DNA of 64,000 nucleotides, taken from Flavobacterium defluvii. Its GTDB lineage: Bacteria > Bacteroidota > Bacteroidia > Flavobacteriales > Flavobacteriaceae. The position numbers were made by a program, and so were the translations under genes. Every line of letters begins with the position of its first letter. The first letter of the stretch is position 1. This document shows positions 22,537 through 31,234 of the stretch, piece after piece. The stretch is taken from contig NZ_FQWC01000009.1 in NCBI RefSeq assembly GCF_900129555.1, positions 124,001-188,000 on the forward strand, in the 5' to 3' direction. The notes beneath the pieces are model-generated. The model made no database searches. It had not been told where the DNA came from and saw only the letters and a list, made by a program, of their open reading frames with translations.

Positions 22537-22568
22537 CAAATATATGACCGATTGGTCATATTTACAAA
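22537..22568 (-). promoter_or_regulatory. TetR promoter with operator O2 in the spacer
   Basis: Minus strand: TTTG (-33, plus 22565-22568), 20-nt spacer, TATATTTG (-7, plus 22537-22544). The operator TATGACC-GATT-GGTCATA (22543-22560) fills the spacer and touches the -7 element. Binding would exclude RNA polymerase. Confidence 0.85.
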
Positions 22569-22611
22569 TAAAAATAAGTTTATTTTTTAAAAAATTTGAA
22601 AATGTGCCTGT

Positions 22612-23094
22612 TTATGAGGGATTAGTAAGGGCTGTGATTAACTTTTTTTGTTCCGGATATTGTGCAATAAGTGTGTCACGATCTCCCAAAAAGTAATCTT
22701 TTGGATTAAAAGGCGGTGCCATCGATACGCCCATTAAACTCCACGAATCTTTACTTTTAATTCTGGAACCAATCCAGGTTCCGCCCGGAATTACTTTCAT
22801 TGGTTTTCCGCCTTTGGCAATTTCATTACTAAAAATACAAACCTCAGATTTTGGATTATGGCCTTCCGGATATAAAAGAAGCATTTCTACAGGTTTTCCC
22901 GCATAAAAATGATATAGCATATCGCCTGTAACTTTGTGCATAATAGAGCAGCGTGAATTATCCAAAAAATAATAAATGGCGCTGCAAGGCGAATTTTCTA
23001 CAGGCGGAATAGGATAGGTATTTGCAAAATAACCGCCTTCGGTACTGTTTAACTGTAAATTAAGCAGTTTGATTATTTCTGATGCTGGTGACAT
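22612..23094 (-). CDS. Cupin domain protein (DUF985/Cupin_5 type)
   Basis: 160 residues, a typical Cupin_5 length. Marks: LNLQLNSTEGGYFANTY, SAIYYFLDNSRCSIMHKV, YHFYAGKPVEMLLLYPEG, VIPGGTWIGSRIK, GVSMAPPFNPKDYFLGDR. These are conserved in the family, which lacks a known substrate; sugar-binding or isomerase roles have been suggested from structure. It follows the BBE oxidase gene with an 84-nt gap containing a hairpin. It may belong to the oxidative cluster or be separate. Confidence 0.85.
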   Translation of the reverse strand: MSPASEIIKLLNLQLNSTEGGYFANTYPIPPVENSPCSAIYYFLDNSRCSIMHKVTGDMLYHFYAGKPVEMLLLYPEGHNPKSEVCIFSNEIAKGGKPMKVIPGGTWIGSRIKSKDSWSLMGVSMAPPFNPKDYFLGDRDTLIAQYPEQKKLITALTNPS

Positions 23095-23127
23095 AATTTA
23101 GATGTTTAATGGTTTGTTAGAAATAAT

Positions 23128-23164
23128 AAATCCCCGAAGATTTATACAAAAACTTCGAGGATTT
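23128..23164 (-). terminator. Hairpin between BBE oxidase and cupin genes
   Basis: Arms AAATCCCCGAAG (23128-23139) and CTTCGAGGATTT (23153-23164), one mismatch. On the minus strand a TTATTATTTCT tract follows, giving a weak terminator for the oxidase gene. Confidence 0.6.
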
Positions 23165-23178
23165 GGGTTAGTAAGGAA

Positions 23179-24639
23179 TTAAACTCGGGTTCGGTTTATA
23201 GGACTTATATCAGTAAGTTCTTTTGTTGGATTAAAAGTAGAACCAACGCTTTGCTGGAAATTAAAATAATTGTTTGGATCAACTTTCTTTTTAATTTCTA
23301 AAAGGCGCTTGTAATTGCTTCCATAATATTGTTCCGTCCAATTGTGCTGCAGCGGATCAATATAATTTACATATGCTCCGGTAGAATTTCCTGCATCAGA
23401 TAATCTTTCGAAGAATTCATACGCCCATTCTACATTTTTTAATGTATCGCCAGGTTTGTCCAAATCCCAAATTGATTTAATTTCCGGAATAAAACGGCTG
23501 TTTCTGTGTACATATGCTGTAGCGTCCGAAGCGATATTTTCGATTGCACCGCCGGCATGTGTCCAAACAGCAAAACTTTCTGGAGAAGGCGCTTTGCTCA
23601 TCGACTCAACAATAACTTTTGCTACTTTATTATTCATTCCGCCTTTTGGAAGAACCGTCGAGCGGATATAGGAACTTCTTCCGGCAACTCTTGTCGTGTA
23701 ACCGTTATAGAATTCCCAATCTGGAAGTGTCATGTTGAATAAATCGGCATTAATTGGTTTTAGTTTTAAAAGTCCTTGCAGCAAATCAATTCCTTCGTCG
23801 CAGTCACCATTAAAAACCGGAGTTAAACCCAGCACTTTTACATTGGTAGTTTTATCAATTAAATCTTTTTGATTTCCCATAAAACCATAAACGGCCATTG
23901 CATTCGGTACGGTTTCAACCCAGTCGTTGTAATATCCCAAAACATCTTCGGCCATTTCGAGAGGATAACGAATTTGTCCAACCAGCATTTTTTTGCTTAA
24001 TGGCTTACGAACTCGCATTTCCATTTCGACTACAATACCGAAATTTCCACCGCCGCCTCCTGAACACGCCCAGAAAAGATCGATATCTTCTGCCGAAGTA
24101 CTGTGAACACCAATATGGCGTAATTCTCCGTCAGGAGTAACAATCTTTAAACTTTCAAGATTATCGATACTCATTCCATACGAACGTGAAACAAAACTAT
24201 AGCCGCCGCCAAGCATGAATCCCGGAGGCGCAACAGTAGGGCAGCCGCCGCCAACAGGGATTAATCCTGTGTTTGTTAACTGCATAAATTTGTAAACATC
24301 GTACCAGATTACGCCCATTTCTGCCGTAACGGTTTCTTTTTTAGGGTCGAATGTTATTTTGTTTAAATTTTTCATGGCAATAACAACGCCGCCTTCATTA
24401 AGACAATATCCAGCTGCGCTGTGTCCTCCGCCTTTTATTGAAAATTGAAGATTGTTAGTAATGGCAAATTTCAATCCCAGTCTAACATCTTCAACAACAG
24501 CCGGAAAAATGATTAATCGTGGTCTAAACTGGATTCTTCCGTTGTCAATTTTAATAACATCTTCATATTCTGAATCGCCCGGCTGAAGCACATAACCGCT
24601 CAGTTCACGAACTAATTCCTGAATTGCTGTTTCTATCAT
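23179..24639 (-). CDS. FAD-dependent BBE-family oxidase with bicovalent flavin motif
   Basis: 486 residues, the usual size for berberine-bridge-type oxidases. The FAD_binding_4 domain carries KGGGHSAAG with His73, and PVGGGCPTVAPPG with Cys133. The 60-residue spacing matches glucooligosaccharide oxidase (His70/Cys130), so the flavin is predicted to be attached at both sites. The C-terminal BBE segment reads YFNFQQSVG. No signal peptide is visible. Bicovalent enzymes have high redox potential and often oxidise sugars or open substrates with O2. It is the last gene of the run from ABM (26891). Confidence 0.92.
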   Translation of the reverse strand: MIETAIQELVRELSGYVLQPGDSEYEDVIKIDNGRIQFRPRLIIFPAVVEDVRLGLKFAITNNLQFSIKGGGHSAAGYCLNEGGVVIAMKNLNKITFDPKKETVTAEMGVIWYDVYKFMQLTNTGLIPVGGGCPTVAPPGFMLGGGYSFVSRSYGMSIDNLESLKIVTPDGELRHIGVHSTSAEDIDLFWACSGGGGGNFGIVVEMEMRVRKPLSKKMLVGQIRYPLEMAEDVLGYYNDWVETVPNAMAVYGFMGNQKDLIDKTTNVKVLGLTPVFNGDCDEGIDLLQGLLKLKPINADLFNMTLPDWEFYNGYTTRVAGRSSYIRSTVLPKGGMNNKVAKVIVESMSKAPSPESFAVWTHAGGAIENIASDATAYVHRNSRFIPEIKSIWDLDKPGDTLKNVEWAYEFFERLSDAGNSTGAYVNYIDPLQHNWTEQYYGSNYKRLLEIKKKVDPNNYFNFQQSVGSTFNPTKELTDISPINRTRV

Positions 24640-24677
24640 GATTTTTAGTTTTTGGGGTTAATTTTATTTTTGATGGA

Positions 24678-25415
24678 TTATCTCGTAAGCGAATACACTT
24701 TTGACTGATATTTTAAATAAGAATCAAAAATGTACGTGTTGTCAATCATTCCGGCAGTTGCAGGGAAAAATTCGTCGTGTTTTTTGCTTTTCAGATATTC
24801 ATCGTATGCTTTTTTACTTTCGTAAATAATAGAAACCGCAACGTCAAAATTTCGAACAGAAACATTTCTTTTAATATCTGTTAATCCGCCTGTTGTAAAC
24901 TGTTGAATTCCCGGATGTCCTGATAAGTATTCTACACAGATATCGGTAAATTTTTTAATGTTTTCCGGAGATTTATCTTTTAGAGAGAAATACAGATTGT
25001 GAAACAAACTCTGAGGATAATTTCCATCGGCTCCAATTGTCTGCGGTTCCGAAGAATTTCCGCCAATAATAAGATTTGTAACATAAGCGTCCATAACACG
25101 TCTTGTTGTGCCCGGAACCCATCGGTTTACATCTATAACAAATTGATTGTGTGCTGAATCATTTGAGTTATAAACATTAAAAGCATCTTCATTTACAAAA
25201 AGCTGATGCATGGCAATGTCATAATTAAGATCATTTTCCGGACGAACCATATCATCGGCTCTTACACCAATCCAGAACGAAATCATTCCGACAGATTCAG
25301 AAAGATATTGTCTGGCTTCGGCCATGTAAGCTTCTACAATGCCCCGAGTATTACTTGTCCCTAAGTTAAAGTACGTGCTGTGCAGTAACATAGGGGCTTT
25401 GTTAGTATTTTCCAT
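24678..25415 (-). CDS. Tandem Dabb/EthD-like alpha-beta barrel protein
   Basis: 245 residues. Two halves with similar order: HSTYFNLGTSNTRGIVEAYMAEARQYLSESVGMISFWIGVR (first) and HNLYFSLKDKSPENIKKFTDICVEYLSGHPGIQQFTTGG (second), each followed by DVAVSIIYESKKAYDEYLK- or DIAMHQLFVNEDAF-like elements. This is the pattern of ferredoxin-like stress-responsive Dabb proteins, a relative of EthD and ABM folds. These bind or cyclise hydrophobic, polyketide-like or phenolic intermediates. Placed within the oxidative cluster; exact role unknown. Confidence 0.75.
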   Translation of the reverse strand: MENTNKAPMLLHSTYFNLGTSNTRGIVEAYMAEARQYLSESVGMISFWIGVRADDMVRPENDLNYDIAMHQLFVNEDAFNVYNSNDSAHNQFVIDVNRWVPGTTRRVMDAYVTNLIIGGNSSEPQTIGADGNYPQSLFHNLYFSLKDKSPENIKKFTDICVEYLSGHPGIQQFTTGGLTDIKRNVSVRNFDVAVSIIYESKKAYDEYLKSKKHDEFFPATAGMIDNTYIFDSYLKYQSKVYSLTR

Positions 25416-25454
25416 TTTAATTTCTTTTAAATGTTTTTAAGCTTTCTTCAGAAT

Positions 25455-26477
25455 TTATGATTCCTGAAGACGGAGTGTTGCTACTGAAATATGCGGCCAT
25501 TTAATTTCTACAACGCTTCCATCTGGGGCAAAAACGGGGAAATCAAGAATTACGGTTTGGGTATATTGCAATTGAAGGAAAGTTGAACCATCAGTATTTT
25601 GAACAGTTTCTATCCAGAAAATTGCAGAAAGACTATTAGCGTTGGCATTTACGTTTACAAACGGAATATTCGTAATACCGCCAACAGGAGCAGTCGCGCC
25701 CGGAGTTGCTACGCCGTCAATTGGATTTGCATCTAAAAAGATCACAACGGTTTTAATGATGTTTTGTCCTTTTATGGCATTTTCTAAAAGAATATTCGGA
25801 TTCATGATTACTTCTTTCGGAATTCCCGGAGGCGGAACAGCGTTTACCAATTGCGATAAATAGGTTTCGCTTGTGTCGTTTACTCTTTTTCCGTTTACAA
25901 TAAAAAACGGCGTAGGGTCGGCCACTTCAAATTGTGGCGGGCCATCCACTGTAAAAAAAGTTCCTTGTGCTAAAATTGAATCTCCGTGCGGAATTGAACC
26001 TAATCTGGCGATACTTGGCTGTACCGCCGGATCAGTGCCACTTGGAAGATTTAAGAATAATCCCGTTTCTAAATGAATTCCGTTTTGACCGCTCGGAAGA
26101 TTAACATCGTCTACCTGCTGTAAATAGTGTAAACCCTGAAATGCGATATCAGCCTGTGCATTTCCGCGGTTGATAATATCACCTCCAATTGAAGAAAATG
26201 TAAAAGTTTCTGCGGTTGAGTTTAAGATGATTTTGAATTTATCAGCCGGAGGCGGTCCCGGTTTTGCCTGGTTCATATTTGGAACTTCAATAATATTGAA
26301 TCCGGGACCAACCCAGGTTCCAACCAGCGTTTCTAATACACCAAGATTAACAGGTTCTGTTTGTACAGCTTCGGCTTTAAATTTTGATTTTAAACCTTTG
26401 TTTACTGGTTTTGCTTCTAACTTTTCTAAACCTGACAGGTTCAGGTTTGCTAACGGATTGTTTTGTTCTAATGCCAT
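25455..26477 (-). CDS. Beta-barrel, possibly heme-binding protein of the oxidative cluster
   Basis: 340 residues, no signal peptide. It opens, after a Lys/Pro-rich leader, with LETLVGTWVGPGFNIIEVPN, the GTWxG-x-GF strand of lipocalin/nitrobindin-like barrels. Further marks are FQGLHYLQQVDD, GIHLETGLFLNLPSG, SIARLGSIPHGDSILAQGTFF. Bacterial and fungal relatives, as far as I recall, are labelled heme-binding protein; no catalytic residues are obvious to me. Alternative: a small-molecule-binding barrel for the pathway intermediate. Located between the Dabb and ABM genes. Confidence 0.55.
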   Translation of the reverse strand: MALEQNNPLANLNLSGLEKLEAKPVNKGLKSKFKAEAVQTEPVNLGVLETLVGTWVGPGFNIIEVPNMNQAKPGPPPADKFKIILNSTAETFTFSSIGGDIINRGNAQADIAFQGLHYLQQVDDVNLPSGQNGIHLETGLFLNLPSGTDPAVQPSIARLGSIPHGDSILAQGTFFTVDGPPQFEVADPTPFFIVNGKRVNDTSETYLSQLVNAVPPPGIPKEVIMNPNILLENAIKGQNIIKTVVIFLDANPIDGVATPGATAPVGGITNIPFVNVNANANSLSAIFWIETVQNTDGSTFLQLQYTQTVILDFPVFAPDGSVVEIKWPHISVATLRLQES

Positions 26478-26528
26478 TTTATTTTTCTTTTATTTGATTG
26501 TTTTTGATGGGTTAAATTGTTTTAGGAT

Positions 26529-26891
26529 TTAAAGTGCTTTTCGGCTAAATCCCTGAATCTGAAATAATACTTCAGTGGTCATGAAAACATTTGGCGGGCT
26601 ATTAAAATCACTTAGAAATAAATCGCCGTAGTTTTTTACAAATTCGGTGAATATGGGACCGTTTACATGTTTAAAAAATGCATCTTGGTTTTCATAAACT
26701 TCCCAGAAAATTACCTGACCTTGCGGTGGAGTTGGAAGACTTTTTTGGTTGAAATCCGGAACGTGAACCATATACAATAAAGTTTCCGGTTCGTTTTCCT
26801 GAACATCTTTTGCTAGTTGAACTAAAGCAGCTTTTGCTTTGTCTTCATTTCCGGGCAGAATGGTCCATTTTGCTTCGAGTGGGTAATACAT
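26529..26891 (-). CDS. Antibiotic biosynthesis monooxygenase (ABM) family protein
   Basis: 120 residues, one ferredoxin-like ABM domain: EAKWTILPGNEDKAKAALVQLAKDVQENEPETLLYMVHVPD then VIFWEVYENQDAFFKHVNGP and the terminal EVLFQIQGF strand. ABM proteins oxidise quinol or polyketide intermediates without cofactor, or bind heme. It is the first gene of the distal run (ABM, barrel protein, Dabb, BBE), separated by 241 nt of repeat sequence from the ferritin-like gene. Confidence 0.88.
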   Translation of the reverse strand: MYYPLEAKWTILPGNEDKAKAALVQLAKDVQENEPETLLYMVHVPDFNQKSLPTPPQGQVIFWEVYENQDAFFKHVNGPIFTEFVKNYGDLFLSDFNSPPNVFMTTEVLFQIQGFSRKAL

Positions 26892-26956
26892 AGTTTTTTA
26901 GTTGTAATTGTTGATGGTTTATTGTTAATTGTTAATTGTTAATGGTTAATTGTTAT

Positions 26957-27045
26957 GTGCCGTTAGGCACTTTATATCGGTAGAAAAAAAATGCGTTTAA
27001 ATAATTCAAATGTGCCGTAGGTACTAAACTGCGTACCTATGGCAC
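26957..27045. repeat. Palindromic elements between the two halves of the oxidative cluster
   Basis: GTGCC-GTTA-GGCAC (26957-26970) and GTGCCGTAGGTAC / GTACCTATGGCAC (27012-27024 and 27033-27045, one mismatch). Preceded by the GTTAATT heptamer run (about 26915-26950). Both palindromes share the GTGCC(G/A)T core. Confidence 0.7.
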
Positions 27046-27132
27046 GCTAATGAACTTCAGATTTCTTTTTTTTCGATATTTTGTGTCTATTGACACATTC
27101 AAACTTTTAATCCATAACTCTTAACTCTTCAT

Positions 27133-28395
27133 TTACACTTCTACATATTCAAATGTTGGTCCTGCGCATTCGCCATTATCAAACGGGATGTTTAATAATT
27201 CCAATGCTTTATATTTAAGTTCATACATTACTGTAATTCCTTTAATTAAGAGTTCAGGTTCGCCGCTTACTGCATCGTTAATTCCGTTTAGGAGCTGTAC
27301 ATATACTTTGTTGAAGTCTTTTGCTTTTTCCAATAATTCGGGATTGTTTTCGTAATCTTTCATTTTTGGATTGGCTTTCATATTGTAAACAGAAGACCAG
27401 CTTACAGTAAATGGTTTTCCTGTCGGGATACTTTTTACAGGCATTTGAAAATTGGTATCATTGGCGCTGTACATTCTTCCATAACAGATTTCCTGAAATT
27501 TGAAGTAATGTGCATATTCAATGTCTTCTCCAAATAAAACCTGTTCTGTAGCTATAGTTCCGTCAATTCCTTCTCCCTGACCAACAATTTCTCCAATCGC
27601 TTCTTCGGCGTCTTCATAAGTAACAACTTTGGTAATTTTACCACCGCTTCCATAATAATGTTCGGCTGTTATTTGACGTTTAGGATCTCCAATGAAAATT
27701 CCGCCCGGAGTACTTTCGTTTAAACGAAGCAAACCGTAACGAATCGCTTCATAAAATTGTCCGATACTATCAAAATGCCCTGTAATTGGCGCTTTAGGAT
27801 CTGATGGTCTTTCAATTGTAGAAAACTCATCTAAAGCTTCTCTTGAGAATTTTAAAAGATGAACTTCAAACGGAGGTGAACCTTTTGGAACTTCAGGAAC
27901 AATTCCGCCCGGAAGTGGAGTAGGGTAAACCGGAATAATGTCTTTTACATTAAAAAGTTTATCACCTTTTTTAATGGTTTTTGGATCTGTAATTGCGTTT
28001 AGAATATTTGATACCAAAACCATGTGCAGCATTTCTTCTACGACAACACTTCTAATAAGTGCCGCCGCTTCGACATTACTTCCTTCCTTAATGGTATAAA
28101 GTCCGCATAAATAGGGAGGAATTGTAGAAAGCTCTAATTTTAAAGCAGTTCTAAGACAATCCTGAAGATGTTTCAAGTCCTTAATGTAATTTTTTACATC
28201 TCTTTTTGACATTTTCAACGAAATCCCTTTTGCACTTTTGGCAGTTATTGCCGGCGCTGCACTAAGTTCATTATCAGCAATAAAGGTATTATCTGTACTG
28301 ACAGAATAAACTTCTTCGTTAATATCCAGATCGGCAATTGGTTTAATTAGCTTTTGACGATTTGGATTGTTCTTTTGAAATAATTTATTTTCCAT
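27133..28395 (-). CDS. VioB-type ferritin-like domain protein
   Basis: 420 residues. The domain from about residue 80 reads LRTALKLELSTIPPYLCGLYTI and VVVEEMLHMVLVSNILNAI: helices with E and ExxH ligands of the VioB (iminophenyl-pyruvate dimer synthase) ferritin-like family. Further marks are GGIVPEVPKGSPPFEVHLLKFSREAL and SIGQFYEAIRYGLLRL. Likely binds a di-iron or mononuclear iron and dimerises or oxidises an amino acid derivative. Six nt after the GMC gene, so in one operon with it. Only this ferritin-like domain of the larger VioB is present. Confidence 0.85.
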   Translation of the reverse strand: MENKLFQKNNPNRQKLIKPIADLDINEEVYSVSTDNTFIADNELSAAPAITAKSAKGISLKMSKRDVKNYIKDLKHLQDCLRTALKLELSTIPPYLCGLYTIKEGSNVEAAALIRSVVVEEMLHMVLVSNILNAITDPKTIKKGDKLFNVKDIIPVYPTPLPGGIVPEVPKGSPPFEVHLLKFSREALDEFSTIERPSDPKAPITGHFDSIGQFYEAIRYGLLRLNESTPGGIFIGDPKRQITAEHYYGSGGKITKVVTYEDAEEAIGEIVGQGEGIDGTIATEQVLFGEDIEYAHYFKFQEICYGRMYSANDTNFQMPVKSIPTGKPFTVSWSSVYNMKANPKMKDYENNPELLEKAKDFNKVYVQLLNGINDAVSGEPELLIKGITVMYELKYKALELLNIPFDNGECAGPTFEYVEV

Positions 28396-28401
28396 AATTA
28401 G

Positions 28402-30282
28402 TTATTGTTCAAGTTGTTGAAGGATAGCTTCTGCCGCTTTAAAAGTTAAGGCAGACATTGTTAGAGTAGGGTTTGAGGTTCCAAGAGTCGGCATATTTCC
28501 ACAGCCAACCAGGTAAAGGTTTCCGTGATCCCAGGTACGCATGTTAGCATCTACAACAGAATCATCTTTGGTGAATCCCATTCTGTGTGTTCCAACAATG
28601 TGTCCGGCACCTGCAAAAGTGTATCCTTTACCTTTGTAAGTCACATAATCGGCATCTGAAGCCGGATTGTATGACGTAAAATCTTCGATACCACACTGGC
28701 TGAACATCTGCTCAGAAACAATTCCTGTTGCTTCAAAAGCTTTCAGCATGTATTCTGTTGCTTTGTAGTGAATTACAGGTCTGTAATTATCAATATTATC
28801 TTTGTATTCAGGATCGATTGTTACACGGTTATCAGGATCCGGAGCCTGTTCGCATTCAAAATGAGTAAAGAATTGTCGCGTTACGATATCTTCAATTTTT
28901 GCACGAAGTTTTTTTCCAATAATACCTTCACTTACAGCATTCACAACATCTGTTGCAGGTGATCCAGTTGGCCAAGCCCAGCCCCAGTTGTCTAATGGAA
29001 GAATCCATGCGGCATGATTTTTACGGAATTCTCCGTCTCTAAAAGTTGGAATATTCGAAGTTGAACCTGGTCCGCGATATGGGTAAATACGCTCTTTTGC
29101 TAATCCCCATCTCAAAACCGTCATGTGATCCATTAAATTTCTACCAACCTGATCGCTGCTGTTTGCTGCTCCCGAAGCCAGTAATAATTTGGCATTTTCA
29201 ATTGCGCTGCAGGCCATTACATACAAAGTTCCTTTTGCCGTATGCGTTTCATATTCAGAAGAACTGCCTTTGATGTACGTTTTATATTCAACACCGCTAA
29301 TCCAGTTTGAAGTTTCGTTAATTAATAATCGGGAAGCTACAGATTGTGTTTTTACAACAAGATTTCCCATATCACATTTTTTGAATGTTTTCAGGGCATT
29401 GTATTTTGCCTGAACCGGACAAATTGGTACACAGCTCGCATTTCCTTCGCAGCGCTGACCCGTATATTGATCCCAGTTTGCGCCAACAGGATCATATTCG
29501 CCAGCCTCACTTTTTATAAGATCTAATGTTTTAGTGGCACGATTCCATTCAACACCTCTAATATTGTAATCAAGATTAGGAATTGAATTTCGACCCTGCG
29601 GAGTACTGATACAGTATAATTTATACTCTTCATCATTAAGGATAATTTTACTGTTTTCATCAATTACTTTTTTCATAACACCATCAAGATAACTTGTTGG
29701 TATAGCTTTCATTGGGAAAACATAATCTTTACCGAAAATGTTTTTTTGTTCGATAGGATAATTTTGATCGTTTACGTTTCCTGAAACTCCAATTTCGTTT
29801 TCAGCCATTTGATAATAGCGGTTCATATCTTCGTATTTAATTGGCCAGTCAACGCCAACACCGTATTTAGATTTCATTACAAAATCATTTGGCAGCATTC
29901 TAAGTGTGGTTCCCAGCCAGTGCAGCGTTGTTCCGCCCGGAGCTCTTGTATTATCAGATGCAAAAGGAAGCGGTCCCATTTGTACTAAATATCCTTTTGT
30001 TGAAGGTCCGTTTTTTGGAATTTTCTGAATATCCAGGACATTGATTGAAGGTGCGTCTTTTATATTTGGGTAAGGTGCATTTGGAACTTTTGCAGAAGCG
30101 TTATAAAACGTGTTAAGATAATCCTGATAGTTTCTATAATTAGCATCCTGATCCAGTGCTATACCTGCAGAAAGACCTGCTTCGAGCATTAAAACTTTCT
30201 TACCTGCATTAGTAAGAACCTTAGCTACTATTGATCCTGCAATTCCAGAACCAACAATTACTACATCATAATTATTTTCCAT
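28402..30282 (-). CDS. GMC oxidoreductase, sugar/alcohol dehydrogenase type
   Basis: 626 residues, no signal peptide. The N-terminal FAD motif reads VVIVGSGIAGSIVAKVLTNAGKKVLMLEAG (residues 8-37, in parts). A GGTTLHW segment is the GMC signature, and the C-terminus has AGHIVGTHRMG and TLGTSNPTLTMSALTFKAAEAI, holding the active-site His and Asn. About residues 277-290 contain C-x5-C-x3-C-P, resembling the Fe-S ligands of FAD-dependent glucose/sorbitol dehydrogenases. Such enzymes pass electrons out via a small subunit and often a cytochrome; no cytochrome gene is nearby. Partner: the small subunit at 30299. Confidence 0.92.
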   Translation of the reverse strand: MENNYDVVIVGSGIAGSIVAKVLTNAGKKVLMLEAGLSAGIALDQDANYRNYQDYLNTFYNASAKVPNAPYPNIKDAPSINVLDIQKIPKNGPSTKGYLVQMGPLPFASDNTRAPGGTTLHWLGTTLRMLPNDFVMKSKYGVGVDWPIKYEDMNRYYQMAENEIGVSGNVNDQNYPIEQKNIFGKDYVFPMKAIPTSYLDGVMKKVIDENSKIILNDEEYKLYCISTPQGRNSIPNLDYNIRGVEWNRATKTLDLIKSEAGEYDPVGANWDQYTGQRCEGNASCVPICPVQAKYNALKTFKKCDMGNLVVKTQSVASRLLINETSNWISGVEYKTYIKGSSSEYETHTAKGTLYVMACSAIENAKLLLASGAANSSDQVGRNLMDHMTVLRWGLAKERIYPYRGPGSTSNIPTFRDGEFRKNHAAWILPLDNWGWAWPTGSPATDVVNAVSEGIIGKKLRAKIEDIVTRQFFTHFECEQAPDPDNRVTIDPEYKDNIDNYRPVIHYKATEYMLKAFEATGIVSEQMFSQCGIEDFTSYNPASDADYVTYKGKGYTFAGAGHIVGTHRMGFTKDDSVVDANMRTWDHGNLYLVGCGNMPTLGTSNPTLTMSALTFKAAEAILQQLEQ

Positions 30283-30298
30283 TTGAATACCGTTTTGA

Positions 30299-30721
30299 TT
30301 ATGAATTTTTTACTGTAAGCGGACGTTCTGCCCATGAGCCGTAACCAGGCTGTTTTGCTCCGGGCGGATGTGTATGCGCAGCATTCCACATAAGACCCTG
30401 AATGTAAGAAGCTGATGAAATTACCTCGCTTCCCCAGTTTCCGGTATACCAAAGGATGATAATGTTTGCAGCAAGTCCATTGTAAGCAGATGCGGCCATA
30501 AATTGTGAGGCCAAAGCAGCTTCAATGTCTTTTTGTGATTTGTCGTTTAACAATACATGAACATCAAGAAAAAAGTAGTCAATGTCTTGTTTGTCTGTGT
30601 TTTTCTGGATGGTGTTGTAGTAGGTCTCCAGCATTCCGGTTGCTTTTAGTTCGGTTTTACTGAAACCGGTAAGAAGAGCCGAAACCTCTAAAAAGAGTTT
30701 AGTGTGGGAATTAGGTTCCAT
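30299..30721 (-). CDS. Sorbitol-dehydrogenase-type small subunit (FAD-SLDH family)
   Basis: 140 residues. The C-terminal half carries the family marks: AAASAYNGLAANIIILWYTGNWG then SYIQGLMWNAAHTHPPGAKQPGYGSWAERPL. In known sorbitol and glucose dehydrogenases this subunit (gamma) helps maturation or export of the large subunit, often with a Tat signal; none is seen here, and the N-terminus begins at once with helices. First gene of the run with GMC and VioB-type genes. An inverted repeat at 30749-30785 lies just upstream. Confidence 0.85.
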   Translation of the reverse strand: MEPNSHTKLFLEVSALLTGFSKTELKATGMLETYYNTIQKNTDKQDIDYFFLDVHVLLNDKSQKDIEAALASQFMAASAYNGLAANIIILWYTGNWGSEVISSASYIQGLMWNAAHTHPPGAKQPGYGSWAERPLTVKNS

Positions 30722-30748
30722 GGTGTTAGTTTTTTGGGAATTAAAGGG

Positions 30749-30785
30749 TTAAACATTGGTTTTTTGTTAATGGTTTAATGTTTAA
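30749..30785. promoter_or_regulatory. 9-bp inverted repeat upstream of the oxidative cluster
   Basis: TTAAACATT (30749-30757) and AATGTTTAA (30777-30785), perfect arms 19 nt apart, 28-64 nt upstream of the small-subunit start. Candidate operator or hairpin. In the remaining part of the 513-bp gap (30722-31234) I see no gene, a possible TGACA/TGTCA pair near 30993-31013 and the terminator at 31183. No convincing promoter was found on the minus strand. Confidence 0.4.
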
Positions 30786-31182
30786 GTCCAATATGCTAAC
30801 ATAGTACGTTGAGTATAGATGTGCTGATTGCTCCAGAAGTAAAGACAAGCTTACATCATTGGCTGTTTCTGCAGATTTGAAGTATAAGTATAGTAGCGTT
30901 ACTTTACCTCGACACAGTAGTATTAGTTTTTATATTGAGCTTTGTTTTTCTACTAAAATTACTGGAGATATAAGGTCGAGATTGATAAATTGACACAAGA
31001 GTAAGATTTTATGTCATAAAAGGTTAGTTTTAAAGTATGAAAACTTTTATAAAAATAAATTAGTTGTTAAAAAAATGGTTTATTGATATTTGTATTTAAA
31101 ACTAAAAATATTCAAAACAAGAGTTTAAACTTTTACGTCTTTTTTTTAATTTAAAATGGTTTAAATCATTTCACTTTTTTGC

Positions 31183-31217
31183 AAAAAAAAACTCCCAAAT
31201 TGCTTTGGGAGTTTTTA
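31183..31217 (-). terminator. Terminator of the MFS gene
   Basis: ACTCCCAAA (31191-31199) pairs with TTTGGGAGT (31204-31212), loop TTGC; flanked by A8 on the left, which is a T run on the minus strand. Confidence 0.9.
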
Positions 31218-31234
31218 GTATTTAAAAGTTTGAA

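Noticed and set aside
27133..28395. Violacein pathway
   Set aside because: Only the ferritin-like domain resembles VioB; VioA, VioC, VioD and VioE are absent.
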